Assembly (NCBI GenBank): GCA_937893815.1
Contig: CALCSH010000054.1
Location: 1 to 9,196 of the forward strand
Source of the DNA: an uncultured Anaerolineae bacterium
Lineage (GTDB): Bacteria > Chloroflexota > Anaerolineae > Anaerolineales > UBA11858
Reading direction: 5' to 3'
Length of the DNA stretch: 9,196 nt
In this document: in pieces, positions 1-6,024 of the stretch
Numbering within the stretch: the first letter of the stretch is position 1
Layout of the letters: each line of letters begins with the position of its first letter
Notes under the pieces: generated by a model
Databases searched by the model: none
Told to the model about the DNA's origin: nothing
What the model saw: the letters and a program-made list of their open reading frames with translations, nothing else
Program-made: the position numbers and the translations under genes

Positions 1-6
1 AGCGAA

Positions 7-50
7 AAAACAAAAACCCCGACCTCAGTAGAGGTCGGGGTTTTTGTTTT
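7..50 (-). terminator. Strong intrinsic terminator, possibly bidirectional
   Basis: A perfect 20-bp inverted repeat (7-26 with 31-50) has a 4-base loop (AGTA). The inner part is GC-rich (CCCCGACCTC) and the outer part is A-rich on one side and T-rich on the other. Read on the minus strand, the GC stem is followed by TTTTTGTTTT-type sequence, as expected for a rho-independent terminator. It starts 14 bases after the stop codon of the DsbA-like gene. The T-tract is symmetrical, so it could also stop transcription arriving on the plus strand from outside the window. Confidence 0.93.
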
Positions 51-63
51 AGGCACAACCGTT

Positions 64-780
64 TTACTTTGAGAGCGCGGCTTCGATAGCAGCTTGGAAA
101 TCGGCAAAGGGCAAATTGCCAACCACCAGTTCCCCGTTAACAAGGAAACTGGGTGTTGAGTTGATTCCCGCTTGCATGGCATCCAGTTGATCTTGCTGAA
201 CCCGGTCACTATAGGTATTGGAATCATAGCAATTTGTGAAGGCATCCATATCCAGCTTGACTGCTTCCGCAAAAGCTGAGACGTACTTATCCAGGGGAGT
301 ATTAGCTGCCGAATAGATGGCGTATTGATTGGCGAAAATATAATCGTGATATTCCCAATATTTGTTCTGATCTGCCGCGCAATAGGCCGCTTCTGTCAAT
401 TTTTGGGAAATTTCAGAGCCTAACAAACCGCCCACGCTGTGTGAAACAAAATAGACCTCTCCCGAAGCGACATAGCTTGATGCGATTTCACGCCCGGTTC
501 CTTCTGAGAAATTGGCGCAATGCCCGCAGCCAAAATCAGAGTATTCATGAATCACAACCGGCGCATTGGGATCTCCCATGGCGTTTCCATCAGGCATTGA
601 ACGCACAACGAAATCTGGGTGGATGATTTCAGTAAGCGGTGTCATAGCCAAACGGATCGTTGGCAGCATTAATAAAGCCGCCAGAATTAGCACCACCCCA
701 CTAATTACCATAATCTTCGTCGTGCGCTGTTGTTTTTGGCGCTGACGGCGGCGTTCTTGAATTGTTTGACGGGTTTGCAT
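64..780 (-). CDS. Membrane-anchored DsbA-like thiol-disulfide oxidoreductase
   Basis: A thioredoxin-fold protein predicted to make, break or shuffle disulfide bonds in proteins outside the cytoplasmic membrane. A short, very basic N-terminus (ERRRQRQKQQR) precedes one hydrophobic segment at about residues 23-46, which suggests an N-in signal anchor with the catalytic domain outside. The active site is SDFGCGHC at residues 81-88, and the cis-proline loop is STPSFLVNG, with Thr209-Pro210. Two further cysteines (134 and 184) lie in the helical insertion typical of DsbA. The active-site dipeptide is Gly-His, as in PDI, not the Pro-His of classical DsbA. An in-frame TTG at 786 would add two residues but sits only 3 bases from the GGAGG at 790-794. 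The ATG at 780 has a 9-base spacing, so it is chosen (238 aa). It appears to be a single-gene unit between two terminators. Whether it acts as oxidase, isomerase or reductase cannot be read from the sequence. Confidence 0.9.
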   Translation of the reverse strand: MQTRQTIQERRRQRQKQQRTTKIMVISGVVLILAALLMLPTIRLAMTPLTEIIHPDFVVRSMPDGNAMGDPNAPVVIHEYSDFGCGHCANFSEGTGREIASSYVASGEVYFVSHSVGGLLGSEISQKLTEAAYCAADQNKYWEYHDYIFANQYAIYSAANTPLDKYVSAFAEAVKLDMDAFTNCYDSNTYSDRVQQDQLDAMQAGINSTPSFLVNGELVVGNLPFADFQAAIEAALSK

Positions 781-876
781 AGACAACTACCTCCACAGTA
801 TTGCACTGTTCTGATTGGCCGGGATCAGGAAGACTATTAATTCTTTTCCTGTAGACATTATTTCGGGAAAAAGGAC

Positions 877-905
877 ATTTTGCCACGACCAGCACGGCTT
901 GTCCA
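877..905 (-). promoter_or_regulatory. Candidate promoter of the DsbA-like gene
   Basis: On the minus strand TGGACA (900-905, 5 of 6 matches to the -35 consensus) is separated by 17 bases from CAAAAT (877-882, 4 of 6 to the -10). It lies directly after the terminator of the preceding gene and about 100 bases before the oxidoreductase start, where a new promoter is needed. The rest of the 781-904 gap holds the GGAGG ribosome-binding site and nothing else that I can recognise. The -10 is weak, so this is a candidate only. Confidence 0.3.
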
Positions 906-945
906 GAAAAAAGCCAAGAAACCGCTTAAATTCTAAGCGGTTTCT
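905..945 (-). terminator. Intrinsic terminator after the CPBP protease gene
   Basis: A 12-bp perfect stem (917-928 with 934-945, core GAAACCGCTTA) has a 5-base loop. Read on the minus strand it is followed after a few bases by TTTTTT (905-916 region). It sits 41 bases downstream of the CPBP gene stop, and the candidate promoter of the next gene begins right after it, so it plausibly separates two transcription units. Confidence 0.75.
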
Positions 946-986
946 CATATCTATGATAAAAAGTGGAAGAATGGATTGTCGCGCGG

Positions 987-1694
987 TCACATTGTGATCA
1001 GTTCTGGAAAACGCGCCATCAGATACGCAGCACTCAATGCCAACAAATTCGTGGACATATGCATGACGATGCCTGGCCAGATGGAGCCGCTATATTGATA
1101 CAAATATGCAAAGATCATTCCCATCACAAAAATGCCGAGAATGGCAAGCGGCTGAATATGAATCAGGGCAAACAAGCCCGAAGAAAAAATGGCGGCCTTG
1201 ACCCATCCATAGCGCGCTTTAAATCCGGCAAAGATAAACCCTCTAAAAATGATTTCTTCAACGATCGGCGCAATCAGCACCCCCGCCAAAAAAATCATCC
1301 AGGGGGAAGTTGTTTCTGCAAAAATGGGCGCAAAGTCGGGCTGAGCACGAACGTCAAACAGTGCCAAGAAGAGACTGTACACCAGATTGAATCCCCAGGA
1401 TAAGATCATCAACCCGCAGCCGAGGCCCAATGCCACTGGGGTAAATTTCCGCAGGCCCAACATTCGCCAAGAGGCACCATATTTTCGCACCGCCAACCAC
1501 CAGACGGGCAACATTAATAGCAATTCGCTGCCCACCAGAATCAAACTCATATCCAGTTTGGGTAGGAAATAAATTCCTACGATCAGCCCCAACATGACAA
1601 AAAATAACAAGCCGGCACCAATCCAGGTATCACGCGCGCTCCAGGGAATCGAAACTGCTTCTGTATTTTGTGGGTCCGTTTCTACGCTGATCAA
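987..1694 (-). CDS. CPBP family intramembrane metalloprotease
   Basis: A polytopic membrane protein of 235 aa in the CPBP (CAAX protease / bacteriocin-processing, Abi) family, glutamate-dependent proteases related to Rce1. It has about seven hydrophobic segments (roughly 24-43, 50-70, 86-110, 131-150, 163-181, 184-200, 205-226). The family motifs are intact: EEIIFR with Glu146, Glu147 and Arg151; FALIHI with His179; and HMSTN with His212 and Asn216. The start is TTG, and it overlaps the stop of the hydrolase gene (TTGA, 1691-1694). A GGAG at 1702-1705 lies 7 bases upstream and no ATG is near, so TTG is well supported and translation is probably coupled to the hydrolase. The substrate is unknown; prokaryotic members do not usually process prenylated proteins, and some confer bacteriocin self-immunity or act as scaffolds. 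Confidence 0.9.
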   Translation of the reverse strand: MISVETDPQNTEAVSIPWSARDTWIGAGLLFFVMLGLIVGIYFLPKLDMSLILVGSELLLMLPVWWLAVRKYGASWRMLGLRKFTPVALGLGCGLMILSWGFNLVYSLFLALFDVRAQPDFAPIFAETTSPWMIFLAGVLIAPIVEEIIFRGFIFAGFKARYGWVKAAIFSSGLFALIHIQPLAILGIFVMGMIFAYLYQYSGSIWPGIVMHMSTNLLALSAAYLMARFPELITM

Positions 1695-2533
1695 GCGGCC
1701 GCTCCGGAATGCTGGTTAAGCCAATCAATCATCACGGCAATTACCTGATCTTTCTCTGGCTCGTTATGAATTTCATGATAAAGGCCATCCCAAATCTTGA
1801 GGGTGCATTGTTCTCCAGCCGCAGCGGCGAACTCCCTGCTGGCTTGCACAGATGTGAGGCGATCGTCCGCACCGTGCATCAGCAGCAATGGGCAAGAAAA
1901 TTCCGCGGCGTGGACCAATGCCGACAAACCAGCATCAAAAAAGCTGGTGAACAAGCGCGCCGATACCTTATCATGAACCAACGGGTCGTTTTCATAGGCG
2001 CGAACAATCTCGGGATCTCGGCTGAGAGCCGCAGTTTCCAGGCCGCTGGCTTGGGTAAAATCGGGCTTAATTTTATCCATCAAACGCCCCAGGAAAACCT
2101 TCACCGCGGGTGGCTCAAAAGCCAATCGCAGAGACGGCGCTGTCGCAATCACACCTGTGATCGACGGGTTGCGTTGTAAGACCAAATTTAATACCAGCCC
2201 GCCGCCTAAACTGTGTCCATATAAAAAGATTGGCGACTCAGGAAAACGCCGCGCAGCGTCTTTCAGCAGAAGTTCGGCGTCATCCAAGAGCATATCATAC
2301 GAATTTACGTGCCCGCGTGCTCCAGGCGTTTTCCCATGTCCGCGCTGATCGTAACTCATCACGGCATACCCGGCCTGATTAAAGGCCACGGCCACATGCG
2401 TATAGCGCGAACTATGCTCACCCAGGCCGTGCAACAAACACACCACCCCGCGCATCTCACCAGCGGGTCGCCAATATTGAGCGTACAGGTTGCGCCCTTT
2501 GGCAGCTAGAATATACTCGAAATATGTTTCCAT
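1691..2533 (-). CDS. Alpha/beta hydrolase, monoacylglycerol lipase type
   Basis: A serine hydrolase of the MGLL/lysophospholipase group (Hydrolase_4), 280 aa, expected to release fatty acids from monoacylglycerols or related lysolipids in the cytoplasm. The catalytic triad can be read: Ser108 in GHSLGG, Asp224 in HGADDRLTS and His253 in LYHEIHNE. The oxyanion region is HGLGEHSSRY (35-44), followed by YDQRGHGKT (61-69), both typical of the family. There is no signal peptide. An in-frame ATG at 2548 would add five residues but has no ribosome-binding site. The ATG at 2533 follows AAGGGAG (2538-2544), so it is chosen. The gene overlaps the next, CPBP, by four bases (TTGA), so the two are co-translated. 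Length and motifs are full and nothing looks damaged. The exact acyl substrate is inferred from family resemblance only. Confidence 0.92.
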   Translation of the reverse strand: METYFEYILAAKGRNLYAQYWRPAGEMRGVVCLLHGLGEHSSRYTHVAVAFNQAGYAVMSYDQRGHGKTPGARGHVNSYDMLLDDAELLLKDAARRFPESPIFLYGHSLGGGLVLNLVLQRNPSITGVIATAPSLRLAFEPPAVKVFLGRLMDKIKPDFTQASGLETAALSRDPEIVRAYENDPLVHDKVSARLFTSFFDAGLSALVHAAEFSCPLLLMHGADDRLTSVQASREFAAAAGEQCTLKIWDGLYHEIHNEPEKDQVIAVMIDWLNQHSGAAA

Positions 2534-2559
2534 GATTCTCCCTTCCATCCAATGATGTT

Positions 2560-2588
2560 GTTATATCGCTTCCTATTGTACTGATGAA
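2560..2588 (-). promoter_or_regulatory. Candidate promoter of the hydrolase-CPBP operon
   Basis: On the minus strand TATAAC (2560-2565, 5 of 6 to the -10 consensus) lies 17 bases downstream of TTCATC (2583-2588, 3 of 6 to the -35). The position, 27 bases before the chosen hydrolase start, is suitable. The remaining bases up to 2646, downstream of the short V4R-like gene, show no convincing terminator, so read-through from upstream is also possible. Confidence 0.35.
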
Positions 2589-2646
2589 TTCTCATATCCC
2601 GATCCAGCGTATGTACAGAAATCGCGCCACCGGCTTTATTCATTCG

Positions 2647-2988
2647 CTAGGCAAGTATCTCAAATGCGATACGAGCAAACCACGCAGAAGGGAATAGCAA
2701 CATCGCCAGGTGCATTGCTCTGCCCCAACTTTTCGAGACCACCATTCGTTCCCACACAGAACGTCCAATGCGGTTGAGCGCACCTCGGGCTGAGCCGTTC
2801 TCATCGCGCCATGCAAAAACTCCAAACTCTACGGCATTGATTCTCTTATTTGTGCTGGAAATGATTGAAATCTCCGCTGTGTTGAAGATCATGCGCAAGC
2901 CGTGTACGCCTATTTCATTTTCGATGGCCGCAAAAAAATGCCGCAAATACCGTTTGGGTATTTCATGATTGGCGCGTGGCATACTCAA
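2647..2988 (-). CDS. Truncated V4R-domain paralogue (N-terminal half only)
   Basis: A 113-aa protein that matches the N-terminal part of the V4R protein encoded just upstream. Shared elements are a helical start (FAAIENEIGVHGL against VAAQEVMGENGL), then RGALNRIGR (68-76) against RGILKRIGR (76-84), followed by similar hydrophobic helices. It ends where the paralogue continues into its Cys-rich ligand/metal-binding half, so the V4R core itself is absent. About 13 residues are also missing in the middle. The TAG stop is not followed by recognisable V4R sequence in the same frame, so a simple nonsense mutation is not visible. The start is TTG overlapping the upstream TGA (2985-2988); an ATG at 2982 is the alternative, and neither has a good ribosome-binding site, so coupling is likely. 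It could be a decaying duplicate or a deliberately small partner of the full-length protein. Confidence 0.6.
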   Translation of the reverse strand: MSMPRANHEIPKRYLRHFFAAIENEIGVHGLRMIFNTAEISIISSTNKRINAVEFGVFAWRDENGSARGALNRIGRSVWERMVVSKSWGRAMHLAMLLFPSAWFARIAFEILA

Positions 2989-3605
2989 GCGATTGGATCG
3001 TCGACTTCAAACTGGCAATAATCATCCCCCATCGCGATACAAGCCGTTTCGCGGATGATGAAATCATCGCCGGTTGCCCATTTTATCGCTTCGCTCAATG
3101 AGCCGATATACAGATGGCAGATCGGTTTCTCACTCGTGCGTCCGTTACAAATGGCACAGGTACGTTCAACAAAAATGATCTTGCCATTTTTTTCACCTGC
3201 CCAGGCCTCAACCTGCGGATTACTCTTTTTCAGCGCATCGACCATACTATTGAGCACGAATTTAATGCGCTGTTTTTTGGGCAGAGCTTTGAGAGCAATG
3301 CCTGCAAAACCCATCAATGCCGATTGTTCGCTAACCGCATACTGAAATGAAGCCCGCCCAATGCGTTTGAGAATTCCACGCCCGCCGCGGCCATAAAATT
3401 CTTCTACAGCTTCGTTGAAACGCGCATATTGCGAAGCCTCGATGCCGGGTTCCAAATTATCGGGCGGGAAATTTCCGACAAAGCGCTCCAAACCGGAGGC
3501 GCTCAGCACAGCATTCAGACCATTTTCGCCCATCACTTCCTGGGCAGCCACTAACGCTTGCCGTACCAGAGCATTGACGATTACCGCGTTCTCTCGTGCG
3601 ATCAT
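2985..3605 (-). CDS. V4R domain protein (4-vinyl reductase-like ligand binding)
   Basis: A 206-aa soluble protein with the V4R fold, a small-molecule-binding domain shared by bacteriochlorophyll 4-vinyl reductase accessory proteins, XylR/DmpR sensor regions and many stand-alone proteins. The N-terminal half is helical, with RGILKRIGRASF at 76-87. The C-terminal half carries the family signature: Cys150-x2-Cys153 and Cys163 in ERTCAICNG...PICHLYIG, then Glu186, Cys189, Gly193 and Cys197 in ETACIAMGDDYCQF. Such cysteines are thought to bind zinc or line the ligand pocket. The ATG at 3605 has a strong GGAGG (3610-3614) close upstream. The next gene is a shorter paralogue overlapping by four bases. 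The nearby lipase-like gene makes a hydrophobic ligand attractive, but the ligand is not known. Nothing suggests photosynthesis in this window. Confidence 0.8.
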   Translation of the reverse strand: MIARENAVIVNALVRQALVAAQEVMGENGLNAVLSASGLERFVGNFPPDNLEPGIEASQYARFNEAVEEFYGRGGRGILKRIGRASFQYAVSEQSALMGFAGIALKALPKKQRIKFVLNSMVDALKKSNPQVEAWAGEKNGKIIFVERTCAICNGRTSEKPICHLYIGSLSEAIKWATGDDFIIRETACIAMGDDYCQFEVDDPIA

Positions 3606-3681
3606 ATTTCCTCCGTGGATATAGAATTAGCTCGGAGTGCGAACCCCAACCTGAAAGGAATCCGCGCTATCAGGAGCCGTT

Positions 3682-4554
3682 TCAGTTGGAGCGTTCATAA
3701 ATCGGATACACTTCTCCGGTCGGTTGAAATCCAGCTTTATCATACAGCGATAATGAAGCTTGATTATTTTTCTGGGTGTTTACGGTCACCTGATTGATGC
3801 CACGTTGGCGAAGATTCTTCAGAATATCTTGCAACAAATGATAGCCAACGCCAATGCGCTGCGCCTCGGGATGCACTGCCAAACGAGCCAGGTGGCCGCT
3901 ACCGCCATTCACTGTACTGATCTGGTATGCAACAATACCGGAGCGGTTTTCAGCAATTGTGGAGAGTGATGCCTCCTGAAATGCAATTTTCAACAGATCA
4001 ATCGAGTGCTGCCAAACAGGGCTAAAGGCTTGAACATCCAGATGATGAACTGCCTCGAGATCATCATAACTCATGGGCCGAATACAATAATCGGGCTGAC
4101 ATGGTTTGGTTTTGAGGGATTGCCCGCTATCACACCATTTGAGCATCATCACATCATGTGTGTGATCAAAATGGCTGACATCCAGAATGCGGCGGAACCA
4201 GCTCTGGAGCGGGAGCGCTGCCACGGGAGTACGGCCTGCCATCAGGCGTTGGGCAACTGGCCACAATGTCTCCCAGGCCTCATCCAGGTCCATTGCGATT
4301 GAAACAGCAAACAAGCGTATCCAGGTTAATTCTGGGATATCGGGCGGGCATGCCAATGCCGCCATAATCTGTCCATCGCGTTCCGCCACTAAAAACGGTT
4401 CTGCGCCTAACCAGTCAAGCGGTGAGCGCCAATCGAGGTGCCGGTGTACATAGGGGCTAAAATGAATTAGTGTAGCCAATTTCCGTCGATCGTCTTCTGT
4501 GGCCGATCGAACGGTTAAGTCTGCGCGCAGCGTTGCCGGGTATGTCATCATCAT
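3682..4554 (-). CDS. Two-domain GNAT acetyltransferase
   Basis: A 290-aa protein with a C-terminal GNAT (Gcn5-related) domain at about residues 155-285. The acetyl-CoA-binding motif A is HLARLAVHPEAQRIGVG (221-237), with Gln232-Arg233-x-Gly235-x-Gly237. It is followed by the motif B region NTQKNNQASLSLYDKAGF (259-276), as in RimI-like N-acetyltransferases. The N-terminal part (about 12-140) starts like a GNAT domain (VRSATEDDRRKLATLI) and contains VHRHLDWRSPLDWLG (36-50), which I recognise as recurrent in Chloroflexi GNAT proteins. It lacks a motif A, so it is probably a degenerate GNAT repeat. Three consecutive ATG codons make the start uncertain by two residues; AAGG lies about 10 bases upstream. 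The gene follows the TPR gene by 17 bases, so they probably share a transcript. The acceptor substrate is unknown. Confidence 0.88.
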   Translation of the reverse strand: MMMTYPATLRADLTVRSATEDDRRKLATLIHFSPYVHRHLDWRSPLDWLGAEPFLVAERDGQIMAALACPPDIPELTWIRLFAVSIAMDLDEAWETLWPVAQRLMAGRTPVAALPLQSWFRRILDVSHFDHTHDVMMLKWCDSGQSLKTKPCQPDYCIRPMSYDDLEAVHHLDVQAFSPVWQHSIDLLKIAFQEASLSTIAENRSGIVAYQISTVNGGSGHLARLAVHPEAQRIGVGYHLLQDILKNLRQRGINQVTVNTQKNNQASLSLYDKAGFQPTGEVYPIYERSN

Positions 4555-4571
4555 ACTGCAACAACCTTGGG

Positions 4572-5129
4572 TTATCGATTCATCAGTTTGGCAGGCACAT
4601 GAAGCAAACGCTGCAACAAATGATGCTTCATCTTTGGCTTCTTTAGGCCATCAACTCCCGCTTGCATGGTTGCCAACGCTTGCAGAGACTGGCCAGTTTT
4701 TAGCTGCAAAGCGGAGAGTGATTTCATCACGTCCATGCGAAGTTCATCAGCATTAACTTTCTTCAGCAATTCGGCCGAGGCTTCGTACGCTTGAAGCGCT
4801 GCATTATACTCTTTGAGCGCCTCAAGCGCTGCTGCCTGGTTGCCATAGGCCATCGCCTGACGAAGTTCATCATGTTGGCTGGCAAAAATTTCAGCCGTCC
4901 CAGTGACCGCTTTCAGCGCAGCCTGTGCTCGTCCAGCTTGTAAAAAAGCAACGCTGCGGTTATTCGCCATTTCGGCGGCATTGAGATGATCTTCTTTCAG
5001 GTGGAAGCCGTTTTCTGCAGCAGCAAAAATATTGGCGGCGATCAAAAACTCGCCACGCTGATAATGCTCCCCGGCTTCGACAGCTAGATCTTGTGGTGTT
5101 TTGGTTTCTACAGAATTTTCCATACCCAT
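4572..5129 (-). CDS. TPR-repeat protein
   Basis: A 185-aa, alanine-rich, all-helical protein built from about four tetratricopeptide-like helix pairs (roughly 14-46, 52-85, 91-124 and 131-163). The best-formed is AYGNQAAALEALKEYNAALQAYEASAEL (94-121). TPRs mediate protein-protein contacts; there is no catalytic domain, signal peptide or membrane segment. It ends in a basic tail (KKPKMKHH...RLLHVPAKLMNR). Two in-frame ATGs (5129 and 5123) are possible, and neither has a Shine-Dalgarno sequence. A perfect TATAAT lies directly before the first ATG, so transcription may begin at or near the second one and make a leaderless mRNA. It shares an operon with the GNAT gene 17 bases downstream, so it could be a scaffold for it, but that is inference. 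I do not recognise a named family. Confidence 0.8.
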   Translation of the reverse strand: MGMENSVETKTPQDLAVEAGEHYQRGEFLIAANIFAAAENGFHLKEDHLNAAEMANNRSVAFLQAGRAQAALKAVTGTAEIFASQHDELRQAMAYGNQAAALEALKEYNAALQAYEASAELLKKVNADELRMDVMKSLSALQLKTGQSLQALATMQAGVDGLKKPKMKHHLLQRLLHVPAKLMNR

Positions 5130-5135
5130 ATTATA
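5130..5135 (-). promoter_or_regulatory. Perfect -10 box abutting the TPR gene start
   Basis: TATAAT on the minus strand ends one base before the ATG at 5129. The expected transcription start, about 7 bases on, is the second ATG (5123). No good -35 is found at 16-18 bases (ACTGCG or similar). A promoter is needed here because a strong palindrome precedes the gene, but the hexamer in an AT-rich spot could be chance. Confidence 0.35.
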
Positions 5136-5153
5136 TTCAGCTTGTCAGGAAAC

Positions 5154-5177
5154 GCAGTTACTTTGTTTTGTAACTGC
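5154..5177. repeat. Hairpin GCAGTTAC / GTAACTGC
   Basis: A perfect 8-bp inverted repeat (5154-5161 with 5170-5177) around the loop TTTGTTTT. Its right arm is also part of the outer inverted repeat that pairs with 5283-5292, so the two pairings exclude each other in an RNA. It lies about 25 bases upstream of the TPR gene start and could affect its expression, or act as a second terminator stem. Confidence 0.55.
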
Positions 5178-5292
5178 TCAGCCTCGAACATAAAGAGGCC
5201 GAAAAAGGGGTGTGCGTGGGGGGGGCTGCGCCCCCCCCCACGCACACCCCTTTTTCGGAATTCTCTCTGCCAAGGCGTTACCCTGAGCAGTT
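5172..5292. repeat. Outer inverted repeat enclosing the palindrome cluster
   Basis: AACTGCTCAG (5172-5181) is repeated in inverse orientation as CTGAGCAGTT (5283-5292). It encloses a small GCCTC/GAGGC stem (5181-5185 with 5195-5199) and the 27-bp palindrome. The flanks also show an imperfect direct repeat (5154-5172 and 5287-5304, about 15 of 19 positions matching). The layout recalls a small non-coding palindromic repeat or MITE-like insertion, but no clean target-site duplication is visible and no transposase is nearby. Confidence 0.5.
5199..5258. terminator. 27-bp perfect palindrome, likely bidirectional terminator
   Basis: The left arm 5199-5225 and right arm 5232-5258 are exact reverse complements, with a 6-base loop. 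The arms run CCGAAAAAGGGGTGTGCGTG and then eight G, so the centre holds an uninterrupted G8 and C9 tract. Each strand ends its stem with CCCCTTTTTCGG, giving a T5 run after a very GC-rich helix in both directions. On the minus strand it follows the double-HTH gene stop by 46 bases and precedes the TPR gene. Termination is the simplest reading. Because the symmetry is so complete, a dispersed repeat element is an alternative. Confidence 0.7.
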
Positions 5293-5304
5293 GCTTTACT
5301 TGTA

Positions 5305-5979
5305 CTATAAGGTGATATCCAATAAACCTTCAGCCACCGCTCGCAGGTGGTCGGCAGACATTTCACTGAGCTTCATGGCCAACTCCAGGTACGGAGTGTT
5401 GACCGGCTTCGCAATAAAGCTTTGTAATTCGGGCGATAACGTTAAATACTGCTGGATATTCTGCTGCTCAAAGGACCATCTCCCGGCAGGGCCAGTTTGA
5501 TCTCGAAAATCATCCATTGAGAGTGAGTAAATCCGTACGAGTAGTTCCAACTCGGGGAGGGGGATTGGGCGTTCCCCATGCTCATAGGCGCGTAAAACCC
5601 CGGTAGTGATTCCCAACGCCTCGCATATCTCTGACTTCGGGATTTCGGCTTCGAGGCGAGCCATGCGCAGCTTGGCCGCAATAATCCGCTGGCGGATAGT
5701 AATCGCCGAATGAATACCTGATGCGTCGAAAGTTTTTTGGCTGGTGAGTGCTTCTGCATCCCAGAAAGTATTCAGGGGCACTTCCAGAAAAAAGGCTATA
5801 CTTTCGAGTTCCGGCAATGAAGGGGAGTTTTCGCCACGCTCAAAGGTGCCAATACGATGGCCTGTCACGCCAACGGCTTCAGCGCACTCTTTCATGGTTC
5901 TCCCAGCGGAAAGTCGCGCATCAAGTAGCAGAACACCAATTTTTTTTGCTCGTATCTTGAGTGCTAATGGTACAGCCAT
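5305..5979 (-). CDS. Transcriptional regulator with two XRE-type HTH domains
   Basis: A 224-aa protein with two tandem lambda-repressor/XRE-like helix-turn-helix domains. The first is at about 15-73 (TMKECAEAVGVTGHRIGTFERGE, then PSLPELESIAFFLEVPLNTF). The second is at about 99-157 (KSEICEALGITTGVLRAYEHGE, then PIPLPELELLVRIYSLSMDDF). Both keep the LG/VG turn, the (Y/F)E.GE end of the recognition helix and the LPELE helix 4-5 segment. A further 60 residues follow with no domain that I recognise and no transmembrane segment or peptidase. It is probably a DNA-binding regulator. The start ATG has GGAG (5988-5991) at 8 bases. It lies 45 bases after the CpaF-type ATPase gene with no terminator between, so it is the last gene of that operon. 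One protein with two HTH units may bind an asymmetric or extended site as a monomer; that is inference. Confidence 0.85.
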   Translation of the reverse strand: MAVPLALKIRAKKIGVLLLDARLSAGRTMKECAEAVGVTGHRIGTFERGENSPSLPELESIAFFLEVPLNTFWDAEALTSQKTFDASGIHSAITIRQRIIAAKLRMARLEAEIPKSEICEALGITTGVLRAYEHGERPIPLPELELLVRIYSLSMDDFRDQTGPAGRWSFEQQNIQQYLTLSPELQSFIAKPVNTPYLELAMKLSEMSADHLRAVAEGLLDITL

Positions 5980-6024
5980 AGTACTAACTCCAGTCGGGAT
6001 TCGGATATTTGCACCGGAGGCAAT

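Noticed and set aside
963..1403. 146-codon open frame on the plus strand
   Set aside because: It lies entirely antisense to the CPBP gene, whose motifs are intact. The translation has no recognisable domain and low-complexity polar composition.
2530..2646. Short V4R paralogue as a simple nonsense mutant of a full-length gene
   Set aside because: I translated on past the TAG in the same frame to the hydrolase gene and found no V4R cysteine motif. A larger deletion or an original half-length gene fits better.
5091..5500. Short frames across the big palindrome translating as KKGCAWGG..PPPRTPLFR on both strands
   Set aside because: Both strands give nearly the same peptide because the DNA is a perfect palindrome. 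The similarity is a by-product of the repeat, not evidence of a protein.
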